Assembly (NCBI RefSeq): GCF_013149295.1
Contig: NZ_JABGCB010000011.1
Location: 62,001-126,000, forward strand
Reading direction: 5' to 3'
DNA from: Novosphingobium sp. SG751A
GTDB lineage: Bacteria > Pseudomonadota > Alphaproteobacteria > Sphingomonadales > Sphingomonadaceae
DNA: 64,000 nucleotides
Shown one piece after another: positions 27,132-36,042 of this stretch. The position numbers and the translations under genes were made by a program. Positions within the stretch are counted from its first letter, which is position 1. Each line of letters opens with the position of its first letter. Below the pieces are notes generated by a model. It was not told where the DNA came from, made no database searches, and saw only the letters and a list, made by a program, of their open reading frames with translations.

Positions 27132-27989
27132 TTACCCATACCTTCCGGTCACATAATCCCGCATCGCCGCCGTCGCAGGCCGCACAAAGGCCTCGCCCGA
27201 GGGTCGGAATTCGACCATTTTGCCCATCAGCATAAAACCGGTGTAATCGGAAATCCGCGCCGCCTGTTGCAGGTTATGGGTGACGATGACGATGGTGAAG
27301 CTCTGCTTCAGCTCAATCAGCGCCGTTTCCAGCTTGGCGGTGGACAAAGGATCGAGCGCCGAGGCTGGCTCGTCGAGCAGCAGCACTTCCGGCTCCACCG
27401 CGATCCCGCGCGCCACACACAGGCGCTGTTGCTGCCCGCCCGACAGGCTCAGTCCCGATTTGTCCAGCTTGTCCTTGACCTCGTCCCACAGCGCCGCGCG
27501 GGTCAGCGAGGTTTCGACGATCTCATCCATCTGCGCCCGCGAAACATTGCGGTGCAGCCGCACGCCAAAGGCGATGTTTTCATAGATCGACATCGGGAAA
27601 GGCGTGGGCCGCTGAAACACCATGCCGATACGCGCGCGCAGCCGGGCATTGTCGCCGTTGATCGCCGGACCTGCGGCGGGCGGCGCATCCTCGACCGCTT
27701 CACGTGGGTTCAGCAGGTTTTCGCCGTTGAACAGGATCTGCCCCTCGGCATGCTGGCCGGGATAGAGGTCATAGATCTTGTTGAGCGTGCGCAGCAGCGT
27801 CGATTTGCCGCAACCCGACGGGCCGATCAGCGCGGTGATCTTGCCACGCGCCACCGGCAGATCGACGCCGAACAGCGCCTGATGCTTGCCATAGAAAAAG
27901 TTGAGCCCACGAACGTCCAGCACCCGCTGCTCCATCGGCGGAGGCAGGATCACGCTGGCGACATCGGCCTGTTTGGCGTCAAAATTCAC
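27132..27989 (-). CDS. pstB: Phosphate ABC transporter ATP-binding protein PstB (GTG start)
   Basis: The ATPase of the high-affinity phosphate importer. The GTG at 27989 overlaps the pstA stop (GTGA) and gives 285 residues; the longer frame would run well into pstA. Walker A is GPSGCGKST, the Q-loop [20 protein letters not shown], the signature LSGGQQQRL, Walker B EVLLLDEP, and the H-loop VTHN. The residues PTPFP after the Q-loop are characteristic of PstB. It is the last gene of pstSCAB; phoU, often next, is absent and an extragenic repeat follows instead. Confidence 0.96.
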   Translation of the reverse strand: MNFDAKQADVASVILPPPMEQRVLDVRGLNFFYGKHQALFGVDLPVARGKITALIGPSGCGKSTLLRTLNKIYDLYPGQHAEGQILFNGENLLNPREAVEDAPPAAGPAINGDNARLRARIGMVFQRPTPFPMSIYENIAFGVRLHRNVSRAQMDEIVETSLTRAALWDEVKDKLDKSGLSLSGGQQQRLCVARGIAVEPEVLLLDEPASALDPLSTAKLETALIELKQSFTIVIVTHNLQQAARISDYTGFMLMGKMVEFRPSGEAFVRPATAAMRDYVTGRYG

Positions 27990-28831
27990 GACTGATGGCT
28001 CCCGCGCGCCAGAGCGCGTCCGATGATGTTGGCGGCAAGGACGGTGATCGCAATCAACAGCGCCCCCACCCATGCCAGCGCGCGCCAGTCGTCAAAGGCC
28101 GACAGCGCGAATTGATAGATCGTGGTGGGCAGCGCCCCCATCGGCTGGGTCAGGGCAAAGGACAGATCGGGATTGCCCAGCGAGGTGAAGAGCAGCGGCG
28201 CCGTCTCGCCCGAGATACGGGCAAAGCCGAGCAGCGCGCCCGTCACCAGACCGGGCCGCGAAGCCCGCCAGATGATAGCGCGGATGACATAGCTCTTGCC
28301 CGCGCCCATCGCCATGCCCGCCTCGCGCAACTGGTTCGATTGCAGGCGCAGGATGTCCTCGGTAGTGCGCGTCACCACGGGCGTGGCCACAAAGGCCAGC
28401 GCCACCGCGCCCGCTGCGGCCGAAAAGCCATGCAGCGGGCGCACCAGCAATTCGTAAACGAACAGGCCGATCAGGATCGAGGGCGCGGAAAGCAGCACGT
28501 CGTTCAAAAACCGCACCACCTCGGCCAGACGCTTGCCCTCGCCATATTCGGCCAGCCATGTGCCCGCCAGAATGCCGATGACCACCGCCATCACCATGCC
28601 GATCGCGCACATTTCCAACGAACCGAGGATCGCATTGCGCAGGCCCCCGGGCATTTCAGGCGGCGGCTGGTCCATGGTAAAGATATGCAGTCCGATCCCG
28701 CCCAGCCCGTTGACCACCAGCGACCACAGGATCAGCAGGAGCGCAATCACCGCCACGGCCGTTGCCGCCATGGTCAGGCCCACAAAGCCGTAATTGACCA
28801 GCTTGCGCCGCGTATGGCGGTCAAACCTCAT
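27986..28831 (-). CDS. pstA: Phosphate ABC transporter permease PstA
   Basis: An inner-membrane permease subunit of the Pst importer, 281 residues with about six helices. The ATG at 28831 overlaps the pstC stop (TGATG); a GTG one codon earlier is possible. The permease EAA-type loop is seen in [23 protein letters not shown], and the C-terminus has [17 protein letters not shown], typical of PstA. The N-terminal segment is short, without the long extension found in some proteobacterial PstA proteins. Confidence 0.95.
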   Translation of the reverse strand: MRFDRHTRRKLVNYGFVGLTMAATAVAVIALLLILWSLVVNGLGGIGLHIFTMDQPPPEMPGGLRNAILGSLEMCAIGMVMAVVIGILAGTWLAEYGEGKRLAEVVRFLNDVLLSAPSILIGLFVYELLVRPLHGFSAAAGAVALAFVATPVVTRTTEDILRLQSNQLREAGMAMGAGKSYVIRAIIWRASRPGLVTGALLGFARISGETAPLLFTSLGNPDLSFALTQPMGALPTTIYQFALSAFDDWRALAWVGALLIAITVLAANIIGRALARGSHQS

Positions 28832-29769
28832 CACGCCTTCTCCTGTCCGATCAGCAGCCGCGCGCCCACCAGCGCGGCAAAGGTAATCACAAACAGCACC
28901 AGCCCCAGCGCCAGCAGCGCCGAGACATGCAGATCGCTGCTGGCCTCGGCAAATTCATTGGCGATGGTCGAGGCAATGGTCGACCCGCTGGCAAACAGGC
29001 TGCGCGGAAATTCATGGCTGTTGCCGATGATAAACGTCACCGCCATCGTCTCGCCCAGCGCGCGGCCCAGCCCCAGCATCACCGCGCCAATCGCGCTGCG
29101 GCGGATATAGGGCAGCATGATCCGGCTGACGACCTCATAGGGCGTGCAGCCCATACCATAGGCAGCCTCGCGCACATGGGTGGGCACCGAGAGCAGCAGC
29201 TCGCGCAGGACCGTGGCGATATAGGGCAGCACCATGATCGCCAGGATCATCGCGGCGGTAAAGATATTGGCACCATTGGGGATGCCCTCGAACAGATGGC
29301 CCCAGAAACTGTCGGGATCGACCACATAGAACAGCGGCAATTGCACATGCAGCGCAAACCACGGCGCCAGCACAAACAGGCCCCACATGCCGTAAACAAT
29401 GGACGGGATGCCCGCCAGCAGCTCAACCGCCATGCTGACATATTTGGCCAGCACCGCGGGGCAGAATTCCACCAGAAACACCGCAATCCCCACCGCCAGC
29501 GGCAGCGCCATCACCATGGCCAGACCTGCCGTGACCAGTGTGCCGACAATGGGGCCCGCCGCGCCGTAATCCTCGGCCACAGGGTCCCATGCGGCGGAGA
29601 TGAAGAACTTCGGCCCGAAATGCGCCAGCGCGGGCCAGCCCCCGATCACCAGCGCGACCAGCAGCCCGGCCAACGTGGCCATCAGCACCATGGCGGCGGA
29701 AAAGCACAGCGCCTGAAAAAACGCATCCTGCCGCGCCGCGCGCGAAAGGCCGTTGGTTTCCTCGGTCAT
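28831..29769 (-). CDS. pstC: Phosphate ABC transporter permease PstC
   Basis: The second Pst permease, 312 residues from the ATG at 29769, which overlaps the pstS stop (ATGA). Six membrane helices are visible. The cytoplasmic coupling loop is VREAAYGMGCTPYEVV, followed by GRALGETMAVTFIIGN, a PstC hallmark. The IPSIVYGMWGLFVLAPW helix is also typical. It forms the membrane pore with PstA and is coupled to both neighbours. Confidence 0.95.
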   Translation of the reverse strand: MTEETNGLSRAARQDAFFQALCFSAAMVLMATLAGLLVALVIGGWPALAHFGPKFFISAAWDPVAEDYGAAGPIVGTLVTAGLAMVMALPLAVGIAVFLVEFCPAVLAKYVSMAVELLAGIPSIVYGMWGLFVLAPWFALHVQLPLFYVVDPDSFWGHLFEGIPNGANIFTAAMILAIMVLPYIATVLRELLLSVPTHVREAAYGMGCTPYEVVSRIMLPYIRRSAIGAVMLGLGRALGETMAVTFIIGNSHEFPRSLFASGSTIASTIANEFAEASSDLHVSALLALGLVLFVITFAALVGARLLIGQEKA

Positions 29770-30779
29770 TGGCCGCCCCCGATCGCGCGCCATTGCTGGC
29801 GCACCATGGCCTTGAGCGAGGCGGGCAGCGGCACATAGGACAGGCGCGCCGCCGTGGCGTCCCCGCGCGCAAAGGCCCAGTCAAAGAAACGCAGCACCGC
29901 GCGACCCTTTTCCGGGCGCTCCTGATCACGGTGCATCAGGATGAAGGTCGCGCCGGAAATCGGCCATGTCCCGGCGCCGGGCTGGTTGAGCAGCAGCACG
30001 TAATTGCCTGCCGCCCGGCCCCATGGCGCCGCCGCCGCGGCCGCGGCAAAGCTGGCCGGTTCAGGTGTCGGGAATTGCCCCGAGGCGTTCTGCACACGGG
30101 CATAGCTGACCTTGCCCTTGCGGGCGTAAATATATTCGACATAGCCCAGCGCACCATACGTCTGGCGGACGAAGGCCGCCACGCCGTCATTGCCCTTGCC
30201 CCCGATCCCGGCGGGCCATTTGACCGCATCGCTGGCCCCCACCATGCGCGCCCAATCGGGCGAGGTCTGGGCCAGATAGGTGGTGAACAAGAAAGTCGTG
30301 CCCGAACCATCAGCGCGATGCACCACCGTGATCGGGAAAGGCGGCAATTTCAGCCCCGGGTTGAGCGCGGCAATGCGCGGATCGTTCCAGCGCTTGATCC
30401 TGCCCAGAAAAATCTCGCCCAACAGGCCGCCCGACAGGCGCAATTGCCCCGGCCCGATGCCCGGCAGATTGAACACCGGCACCACCCCGCCAATCGCAGC
30501 GGGAAATTGCACCAGCCCGGCCTTGTTCAGTTCCTCGGGCTTCAAAGGCTTGTCGGTGGCGCCGAAATCGACCGTATGGGCGATGATCTGGCGCACCCCG
30601 CCGCCTGATCCAATCGATTGATAATTCAGCTGATCGCCGGAAGCCCCGGCATATTCGCGTGCCCATGCCTGATAAAGAGAGGCAGGAAAGCTGGCCCCCG
30701 CGCCGGTGAACGATTCGGACCGAGCGGGCGAAATCATCGCCAGCCCAAGGCCGAACGCCAGCACGGTTTTGCGAAACAT
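29766..30779 (-). CDS. pstS: Phosphate ABC transporter substrate-binding protein PstS
   Basis: The periplasmic phosphate receptor of the Pst system, 337 residues from the ATG at 30779 (GGAGAA upstream). Signal peptide residues 1-22 end ISPARSE. The mature protein opens with FTGAGASFPASLYQAWA, and phosphate-binding parts are QSIGSGGGVRQI, DFGATDKPL and VHRADGSGTTFLFTTYL. It is the first gene of pstSCAB and lies about 57 bp downstream of a minus-strand Pho box, so phosphate starvation through PhoB should induce it. Confidence 0.95.
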   Translation of the reverse strand: MFRKTVLAFGLGLAMISPARSESFTGAGASFPASLYQAWAREYAGASGDQLNYQSIGSGGGVRQIIAHTVDFGATDKPLKPEELNKAGLVQFPAAIGGVVPVFNLPGIGPGQLRLSGGLLGEIFLGRIKRWNDPRIAALNPGLKLPPFPITVVHRADGSGTTFLFTTYLAQTSPDWARMVGASDAVKWPAGIGGKGNDGVAAFVRQTYGALGYVEYIYARKGKVSYARVQNASGQFPTPEPASFAAAAAAAPWGRAAGNYVLLLNQPGAGTWPISGATFILMHRDQERPEKGRAVLRFFDWAFARGDATAARLSYVPLPASLKAMVRQQWRAIGGGQ

Positions 30780-30835
30780 GGGCGATTCTCCACCAATGGG
30801 CACACTTCGCCCACGTCGGGCGCTAGACATTCCAT

Positions 30836-30853
30836 ATGACAACTTTGTGACAA
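30836..30853 (-). promoter_or_regulatory. Pho box upstream of pstSCAB
   Basis: On the minus strand the 18-mer reads TTGTCAC-AAAG-TTGTCAT: two 7-bp direct repeats separated by 4 bp, an 11-bp period, the geometry of a PhoB dimer site. It ends 56 bp before the pstS start codon. It matches the enterobacterial consensus CTGTCATA-AW-CTGTCA at most positions. Confidence 0.85.
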
Positions 30854-30943
30854 TCGCCAAGCCTCGGCACTTTCGCGCAATTTTGGCCCAAGCCGCAAGA
30901 ATCGCAGGCCACGCCCAACCTTTCCTCCCCTATGCGGAGAGCG

Positions 30944-30961
30944 ATGTCATAGAAATGTCAT
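30944..30961 (+). promoter_or_regulatory. Pho box upstream of the porin gene
   Basis: On the plus strand the 18-mer reads ATGTCAT-AGAA-ATGTCAT, a perfect 7-bp direct repeat with a 4-bp spacer, as expected for PhoB. It lies 218 bp before the porin ATG and points towards it. With the divergent box at 30836-30853 it makes this 400-bp gap a two-way Pho promoter region. The rest of the gap (30962-31179) shows nothing else I could assign. Confidence 0.85.
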
Positions 30962-31179
30962 TTTCCTGACCGCACCCCTGGCGCCCCAGCGCTTTATCGT
31001 CCCACCGACGATTATCTATCTATCCCGATGCGCGCGGCGGTCCTAAACTGGCACGATCAGATCGACGCGCTGACCGGGTCCCGGCGCGATCCGATCGGGG
31101 CGGCCGGTTCACGGGAATGGCTGCCAGCCTCGCGGCCCACATGGCTTATGCCACGCTTATGCCACAAGGAATTCGTTCG

Positions 31180-32676
31180 ATGGATTTGCTCAAGCCCCTT
31201 GCTCTGACCCTTCTCGCATCGACGGCTCTGGCGCCCGATGCGGCAATGGCAGGCCAGCAAAAGGCGGCATCCTCGCAAAAGACGGCAAAGCCCTCCCCCA
31301 GCCTTCAGGCCCAATTGCAACAAGCGCAGGCGCAAATGGCCCGTATGCAGGCCCAGATCGACGCGCTGGAAAAGAAGCTGACCGTGCTGGCCGAAGGGCA
31401 ATCTGCGCCTGCAACGGCCGCGCCTGAAACGCCCACCTTGGCCGCCGCCGCCGAAACCGCACGCCATGCCGATGCCACCGCCACGCAGGCGCTGGCCAGC
31501 GCGGAAAAGGCGCAGGGCGCCATCGCCCTGACCCAGCGCGCCGTGGCCGCCACAAAATGGGCCGCCAACACCTCGATCTCGGGCGAGATGTTCCTGAACC
31601 TGAGCAACATCACCCAGCACAGCGGCGGCGCGAACAATCCGGCCAGCGGCGTGGGCGTCAATCTCAAGCGCGCCTTCCTGGGGGTCAACCATCGTTTCAG
31701 CAGCAAGGTTTCGGCCGCAATCCTGCTGGACGCCGACAATGTCACCGGCCAGCCCAGCACGGTGAACCCGCTCACCTCGGCCTCGGGGCTGGTGGGCAAG
31801 GGCGTCTATGTGCGCAATGCCTATGGCGAGGTCAAACTGCACCCGGCGCTGACCATCCGGCTGGGCGCGGCGGAAATGCCGTGGATTTCCTATGCCGAGG
31901 GCGCGGAAAACCAGCGCCATGTCGAACGCTCGCTGCTCGAACGGGTGGGCTATGGCAATCCGGCCGACTGGGGCGTCCACCTTTCGGGCGACTTTCTGCG
32001 TCAGGGCGACACCAGCCTGTCCTATGGCCTGGCCGTGGTCAACGGCGGAGGCTATCGCCAGGCCCGCGTGACCAAATCGGTGGACGTCGAGGCGCGCCTG
32101 TCGGGCACATGGAAGGGCTTTTACGCCGCCGCCGGGGGCTATTACGGCAAGCGGGGCAATGACATCGAATCCATCGCGGGCACCACGGCCTCGTCCTTCC
32201 GCACCGCCACGCGCATCGACTTTATGGGCGGATACAAGAATTCGGTGATCGGCATCGGCGGTGAATATTTCTTTGCCCGCGACTGGAACAATGTGGGCGT
32301 CAACCCCGCGCTCTTTGCCCTCTCGCAGGATACGGCCAGCGGCTGGTCGGGCTTTGCCCATTACAACCTGTCGCGCCAGTGGAGGGCCTTTATGCGCTAT
32401 GATCAGGTCCACCCCAACCGGATGACGGTGCGCGAATTGCAGGACGATCTGTTCGTGGGCGGCCTGCAATTCTCGCCGCTCAAATTCGTCGATCTGGCGC
32501 TGGTGTATAAGCGCGAAACGGTCAATGGCGGCTCGCTGGCCACCAGCAATGGCGTGGTGGGTTGCGGCACGGTGGCCACGCCCAATGCCTTTGCCACGAT
32601 CTCTGGCCCTTCGGCGCTGTGCAAGGGCAACGGCACCTATGACGAAGTGGGGCTGTTCACCGCGATCCGCTTCTGA
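31180..32676 (+). CDS. Phosphate-starvation outer-membrane porin (OprO/OprP-like)
   Basis: A 498-residue porin. The ATG at 31180 follows AAGGA and gives a signal peptide ending DAAMAGQ. After a Gln/Ala-rich coiled coil (about residues 20-85, QAQMARMQAQIDALEKKL), the rest is a beta-barrel ending in Phe (FTAIRF), the usual outer-membrane sorting end. Barrel segments alternate polar and hydrophobic residues, and the fold resembles the phosphate-selective porin O/P family. The divergent pst operon and the upstream Pho box support phosphate or polyphosphate uptake. Its stop overlaps the next gene (TGATG). Confidence 0.85.
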   Translation: MDLLKPLALTLLASTALAPDAAMAGQQKAASSQKTAKPSPSLQAQLQQAQAQMARMQAQIDALEKKLTVLAEGQSAPATAAPETPTLAAAAETARHADATATQALASAEKAQGAIALTQRAVAATKWAANTSISGEMFLNLSNITQHSGGANNPASGVGVNLKRAFLGVNHRFSSKVSAAILLDADNVTGQPSTVNPLTSASGLVGKGVYVRNAYGEVKLHPALTIRLGAAEMPWISYAEGAENQRHVERSLLERVGYGNPADWGVHLSGDFLRQGDTSLSYGLAVVNGGGYRQARVTKSVDVEARLSGTWKGFYAAAGGYYGKRGNDIESIAGTTASSFRTATRIDFMGGYKNSVIGIGGEYFFARDWNNVGVNPALFALSQDTASGWSGFAHYNLSRQWRAFMRYDQVHPNRMTVRELQDDLFVGGLQFSPLKFVDLALVYKRETVNGGSLATSNGVVGCGTVATPNAFATISGPSALCKGNGTYDEVGLFTAIRF

Positions 32677-33281
32677 TGCGCCCTGAAGTCATACTGCTGG
32701 CGGCGGGATGGTCGCGGCGGATGGAAGGCGCGGACAAAAGGCTGCTGCAATGGCGCGGGACGCCGATGGTGCGCCATGCGGTGCAACTGTATCTGGCGCT
32801 GGGCCTGCCGGTGGTGGTGGTGGGCCGGGCGCGCGATGAGGCTTTGGCGCTGGCGCTCGATGGGCTGGATCTGCGACTGGTGGCCAATCCTGATACAGGC
32901 AGCGAGCAGGGCGCGTCGGCGCGGGTCGGACTGGCGGCTTGTCTGCTGGACGGGGGCGTGCTGGATGGGGATGGCGTGATCTTTGCGCTGGCCGATCAGC
33001 CTTTGTTGCGGCCAGAGGATATTGCCGCGCTGATCGCGGATTTTGCCGCCCATCGCGATGCTGTCATTATCCCGCGCCATGATGGTGTGCGGGGCAATCC
33101 GGTGCTGATGCCGGGCGATCTGGCGCGCGGGCTGAACGCGGCGCCGGCGAACATCAGCCCGCGCGCGTGGATCGACCGCCATGCCTCGCGTATTGTCTGG
33201 CATGAGGCGGAACATTCGCGTTTTACCAGCGATATAGATACGCCGCAGGACGCGGATCGCCTGCGACAATACGAAAGTTGA
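32676..33281 (+). CDS. MobA/MocA-like nucleotidyltransferase
   Basis: A 201-residue NTP-transferase of the MobA-like (MocA) group. The signature LLAAGWSRRMEGADKRLL (residues 7-24) carries the Gly, Arg and Lys that bind nucleotide triphosphate, and ALADQPLL holds the metal-binding Asp. NPVLMPGDL and TSDIDTPQDADRL also match the family. Relatives attach CMP or GMP to molybdopterin, but others act on different substrates. The ATG overlaps the porin stop, so the gene is coupled to a phosphate-starvation porin, an odd setting for molybdenum cofactor work. Confidence 0.8.
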   Translation: MRPEVILLAAGWSRRMEGADKRLLQWRGTPMVRHAVQLYLALGLPVVVVGRARDEALALALDGLDLRLVANPDTGSEQGASARVGLAACLLDGGVLDGDGVIFALADQPLLRPEDIAALIADFAAHRDAVIIPRHDGVRGNPVLMPGDLARGLNAAPANISPRAWIDRHASRIVWHEAEHSRFTSDIDTPQDADRLRQYES

Positions 33282-33359
33282 TTCATCATTCAGGATGGCT
33301 AGGTTAGCCATCCCAAGGCGCGCGATGCCGCAATGGATGACAAGAGGAGTGAACCGGCA

Positions 33360-34142
33360 ATGAAACTCGACAAAAAGGTTTGCATCGTCACTGGCGCGGC
33401 CAGCGGCATTGGTCTTGCCATCGCGCGGCGTTATGTGGCCGAAGGGGCGCTGGTGGCGCTGGCCGATCTCAATCTGGATGCGGCCGGCGCGGCAGCGGCC
33501 GAACTGAACGCGGCAGGCCCTGGCGAGGCAATCGGCATCGCCATGGATGTGACCAGCGAGGAACAGGTCAATGCGGGCGTGGCGCAGGTCGTGGCCAAGT
33601 GGGGCACGGTCGATGTGCTGGTGTCGAATGCGGGCATTCAGATCGTCAACCCGGTGGAGAATTTCGCCTATGCCGACTGGAAGAAGATGCTGGCGATCCA
33701 TCTGGACGGCGCTTTTCTGACCAGCAAGGCGGTCTTGCCACATATGCAGGCGCAAGGTTCGGGCGCGATTCTCATGATGGGCTCGGTCCATTCCAAAACC
33801 GCCAGCCCGCTCAAATCGGCCTATGTCACGGCCAAGCACGGGTTGCTGGGCCTGGCCCGCACCATCGCGCGCGAGGGCGGCAAGAAGGGCATCCGGGCCA
33901 ATGTGATTTGCCCCGGCTTTGTCAAAACACCGCTGGTGGAAAAGCAGATCCCCGAACAGGCCAAGGAATTGGGCATCTCCGAGGATGAGGTGGTCAAGAA
34001 GGTGATGCTGGGCGAAACGGTGGACGGCGAATTCACCACCGTCGAAGACATTGCCGAGGTGGCGCTGTTCTTCGCCTCCTTCCCCACCAATGCGCTGACC
34101 GGGCAATCGCTGATCGCCAGCCATGGGTGGTTCATGGAATAA
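33360..34142 (+). CDS. D-3-hydroxybutyrate dehydrogenase (SDR family)
   Basis: A 260-residue short-chain dehydrogenase that oxidises D-3-hydroxybutyrate to acetoacetate with NAD (EC 1.1.1.30), a step in using polyhydroxybutyrate. The ATG at 33360 follows AAGAGGAG. The nucleotide motif is TGAASGIG (residues 11-18); the catalytic set is Ser142, Tyr155 and Lys159. The segment [22 protein letters not shown] and the C-terminal [13 protein letters not shown] are close to the known hydroxybutyrate dehydrogenase (BdhA) pattern. It stands alone, 78 bp after the MobA-like gene. Confidence 0.9.
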   Translation: MKLDKKVCIVTGAASGIGLAIARRYVAEGALVALADLNLDAAGAAAAELNAAGPGEAIGIAMDVTSEEQVNAGVAQVVAKWGTVDVLVSNAGIQIVNPVENFAYADWKKMLAIHLDGAFLTSKAVLPHMQAQGSGAILMMGSVHSKTASPLKSAYVTAKHGLLGLARTIAREGGKKGIRANVICPGFVKTPLVEKQIPEQAKELGISEDEVVKKVMLGETVDGEFTTVEDIAEVALFFASFPTNALTGQSLIASHGWFME

Positions 34143-34235
34143 GGATCGGGTCTGGTCCAAAGCCGATTCAATTGCGATTCACGACCGGGCGCTTGTCTGC
34201 CAATCTCCAGACAGGGCGCGTGGATAGGGCCCAAT

Positions 34236-34278
34236 CGATACGGGCCGCGGCGGACAATCTCCCGCCCGGTCCGTATCG
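34236..34278. terminator. Possible hairpin after hydroxybutyrate dehydrogenase
   Basis: The arms CGATACGGGCC and GGTCCGTATCG pair over 11 bp with one G-T mismatch, around a 21-nt GC-rich loop. There is no T-run. It could be a transcript end for the dehydrogenase gene or an unrelated palindrome. Confidence 0.35.
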
Positions 34279-34302
34279 GTAATCCCCGGGGGATGGGATC
34301 GG

Positions 34303-34635
34303 ATGGCGCAAGAACAGGGCGTGCACGAAATTGATCGCAACCATGGCTCCGGCGGTCCGCCTGCCCTGCCTCTGCCATCTCGACCCGAACCGCTGGTGAA
34401 GGACAGGCCACTGCCGCGCCATCTCTCGCTGACGCGGCCCTCGGTCGGGTTGACTGCGACCATTGGTGCATGGATCGGCAGTATGGGGCGGATGCTGGTC
34501 TCGGGCTTTATTGTTCGAAAACAGCGCGAGGCGCCGCTCTCTCTGCGAGAACGTACCGAGATGACGCAATTGCGCGCGGAAAACCGCCGCCTGCGCGCAC
34601 AATTGCAGGCGTTGGAGCGGCAAAAATCCGATTAG
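34303..34635 (+). CDS. Small protein with C-terminal coiled coil, unknown function
   Basis: A 110-residue frame. A Pro-rich N-terminus is followed by a moderately hydrophobic stretch (TATIGAWIGSMGRMLVSGFIV, about residues 51-71) and a strongly predicted coiled coil (TEMTQLRAENRRLRAQLQAL). The coiled coil is unlikely to arise by chance, but the frame also overlaps open frames on the other strand and has only a weak upstream GGGATCGG. Its stop overlaps the end of the LysR gene by 3 bp. No family recognised. Confidence 0.45.
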   Translation: MAQEQGVHEIDRNHGSGGPPALPLPSRPEPLVKDRPLPRHLSLTRPSVGLTATIGAWIGSMGRMLVSGFIVRKQREAPLSLRERTEMTQLRAENRRLRAQLQALERQKSD

Positions 34636-35414
34636 GCCGTCAGATGGGCGACCAGTGCCTTCACCTTTTTTTGACGCCATTGCGGCAGCGGGGCAACCAG
34701 CCAATAGGCCTTGCGCGCAGGCTCCACCTCGCCAAAGCCGGGGATGCGGCCCAGATCGCGCCAGCCCTGCGCCAGCAACAAAGGCACGCGCGCGCGACCA
34801 AGACCAGCAGCCGCGGCGGCAATCGCCTGTCCGGCATCGCCCACATGCAGACCCGCCTCAATCCCCTCGCCCGCCGGATTGGGGTCGCTGGGCCATGCGA
34901 TCCACTCGCCCTGCCCCACCACGGTCTGCTCGGCCTCGCCAATCGCCACGCCTTCCAGATCGCCCGGACCTTCCGACAGGCGCATGGCCAGATCGAGGTT
35001 GGCCTCGGTAAAATCGGTGGCGTCGCCATCGACCAGCACGACGCGGATGTCGGGATTGGCCGCGCGGAATGCGGCAAGGCGCGGCGCCAGCCAAGCGGCA
35101 AAAATGTCGCGCGGGGCGGCAATCGTATAGACATGCGAGGATTGCCCCGCCTGCATCGCCTGCACCGCATCTTCAAATTGCAGGAAACCGGCGCGCAAAG
35201 GCTCCAGCCCCGCCTGTGCCTCGTCGGTCAGCTCCAGCCCCTTGGTCGTACGGCGGAACAGCACCACGCCCAGCAGATCCTCGAGCGCGCGGATCTGCTG
35301 GCCCACGGCGGCGGGGGTCACGGCCAGTTCATCGGCGGCGCGGGTGAAGGAGAGATGGCGCGCCGCTGCGTCAAACACGCGCAGGGCGTTAAGGGGAAGA
35401 TGGGTACGCTTCAT
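34632..35414 (-). CDS. LysR family transcriptional regulator
   Basis: A 260-residue regulator. The N-terminal winged helix-turn-helix (residues 5-64, ALRVFDAAARHLSFTRAADELAVTPAAVGQQIRALE) resembles the GcvA-like branch, with LFRRTTKGLELT following. A substrate-binding domain follows but is shorter than usual (about 170 rather than 210 residues), so part of it may be reduced. It does not stand divergent to an obvious target gene; apaG is 41 bp upstream on the same strand. Confidence 0.88.
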   Translation of the reverse strand: MKRTHLPLNALRVFDAAARHLSFTRAADELAVTPAAVGQQIRALEDLLGVVLFRRTTKGLELTDEAQAGLEPLRAGFLQFEDAVQAMQAGQSSHVYTIAAPRDIFAAWLAPRLAAFRAANPDIRVVLVDGDATDFTEANLDLAMRLSEGPGDLEGVAIGEAEQTVVGQGEWIAWPSDPNPAGEGIEAGLHVGDAGQAIAAAAAGLGRARVPLLLAQGWRDLGRIPGFGEVEPARKAYWLVAPLPQWRQKKVKALVAHLTA

Positions 35415-35455
35415 GGGCCGGGTTGTTGCGCGCCACCGCCCGCTGCGTCAAGCCT

Positions 35456-35887
35456 TCATCCCGCCGTGGCGGGCGCGGCCAGCGGGAAATGCGGGATCGG
35501 CACCAGCACCGAATCGCCCTGCGATCCATCGGGGTGAATCTCGCGGAAGGTATAGTACCCCTCCATGCTGCCTTGCGGCGTGGCCAGCGGACAGCCCGAG
35601 ACGTAATCATGGCTCTGACCCGGATGCAGCACGGGGGTTTCGCCCACCACGCCCTCGCCCTCGACCAGATTGACCGCGCCGCGCCCGTCGGTGATCCGCC
35701 AGTGGCGCGTGACCAGTTGGAGCGTGCGATCCGAGTCGTTCTCGATCCGTATATGATAGACCCAGAACCACTTGCCCGCCTCGATCCGCGATTGTTCGGG
35801 CAGGAAGTTGACAGCCACCCGCACGGTGACGCCATGGGTGGTGGCGGCGTGCTGGAACAGCTCCTTGATGAAGGATCGGTCAGACAT
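35456..35887 (-). CDS. apaG: ApaG family protein
   Basis: A 143-residue single-domain beta-sandwich protein. Family marks are GVTVRVAVNFLPEQS, WFWVYHIRIENDSD, TLQLVTRHWRITDG and the Gly-rich VVGETPVLHPGQSHDYVSGCPLATPQGSMEGYY. ApaG is linked by gene location in other bacteria to Ap4A metabolism and Co2+/Mg2+ resistance, but its biochemical role is not settled. It is a short gene probably transcribed with the LysR gene downstream. Confidence 0.92.
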   Translation of the reverse strand: MSDRSFIKELFQHAATTHGVTVRVAVNFLPEQSRIEAGKWFWVYHIRIENDSDRTLQLVTRHWRITDGRGAVNLVEGEGVVGETPVLHPGQSHDYVSGCPLATPQGSMEGYYTFREIHPDGSQGDSVLVPIPHFPLAAPATAG

Positions 35888-36042
35888 GAGTGCAGGTTAG
35901 CGCTGCTTTTGTCGCTTCGCAACGGGCCTTTGGGGGCATTTTGGGGGTATCGGGTCAACGGTCCACCGCAAAAAATGCAGCGTCATTATTGATATTCACT
36001 CGCAATAGCGTTAAATGAGACTCCACACCAAGGAGTGTCCCC

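Noticed and set aside
34168-34704. A 178-residue minus-strand frame overlapping the small coiled-coil gene
   Set aside because: Cys/Arg/Pro-rich composition without domains, and it runs through the end of the LysR gene; the plus-strand frame is the better candidate.
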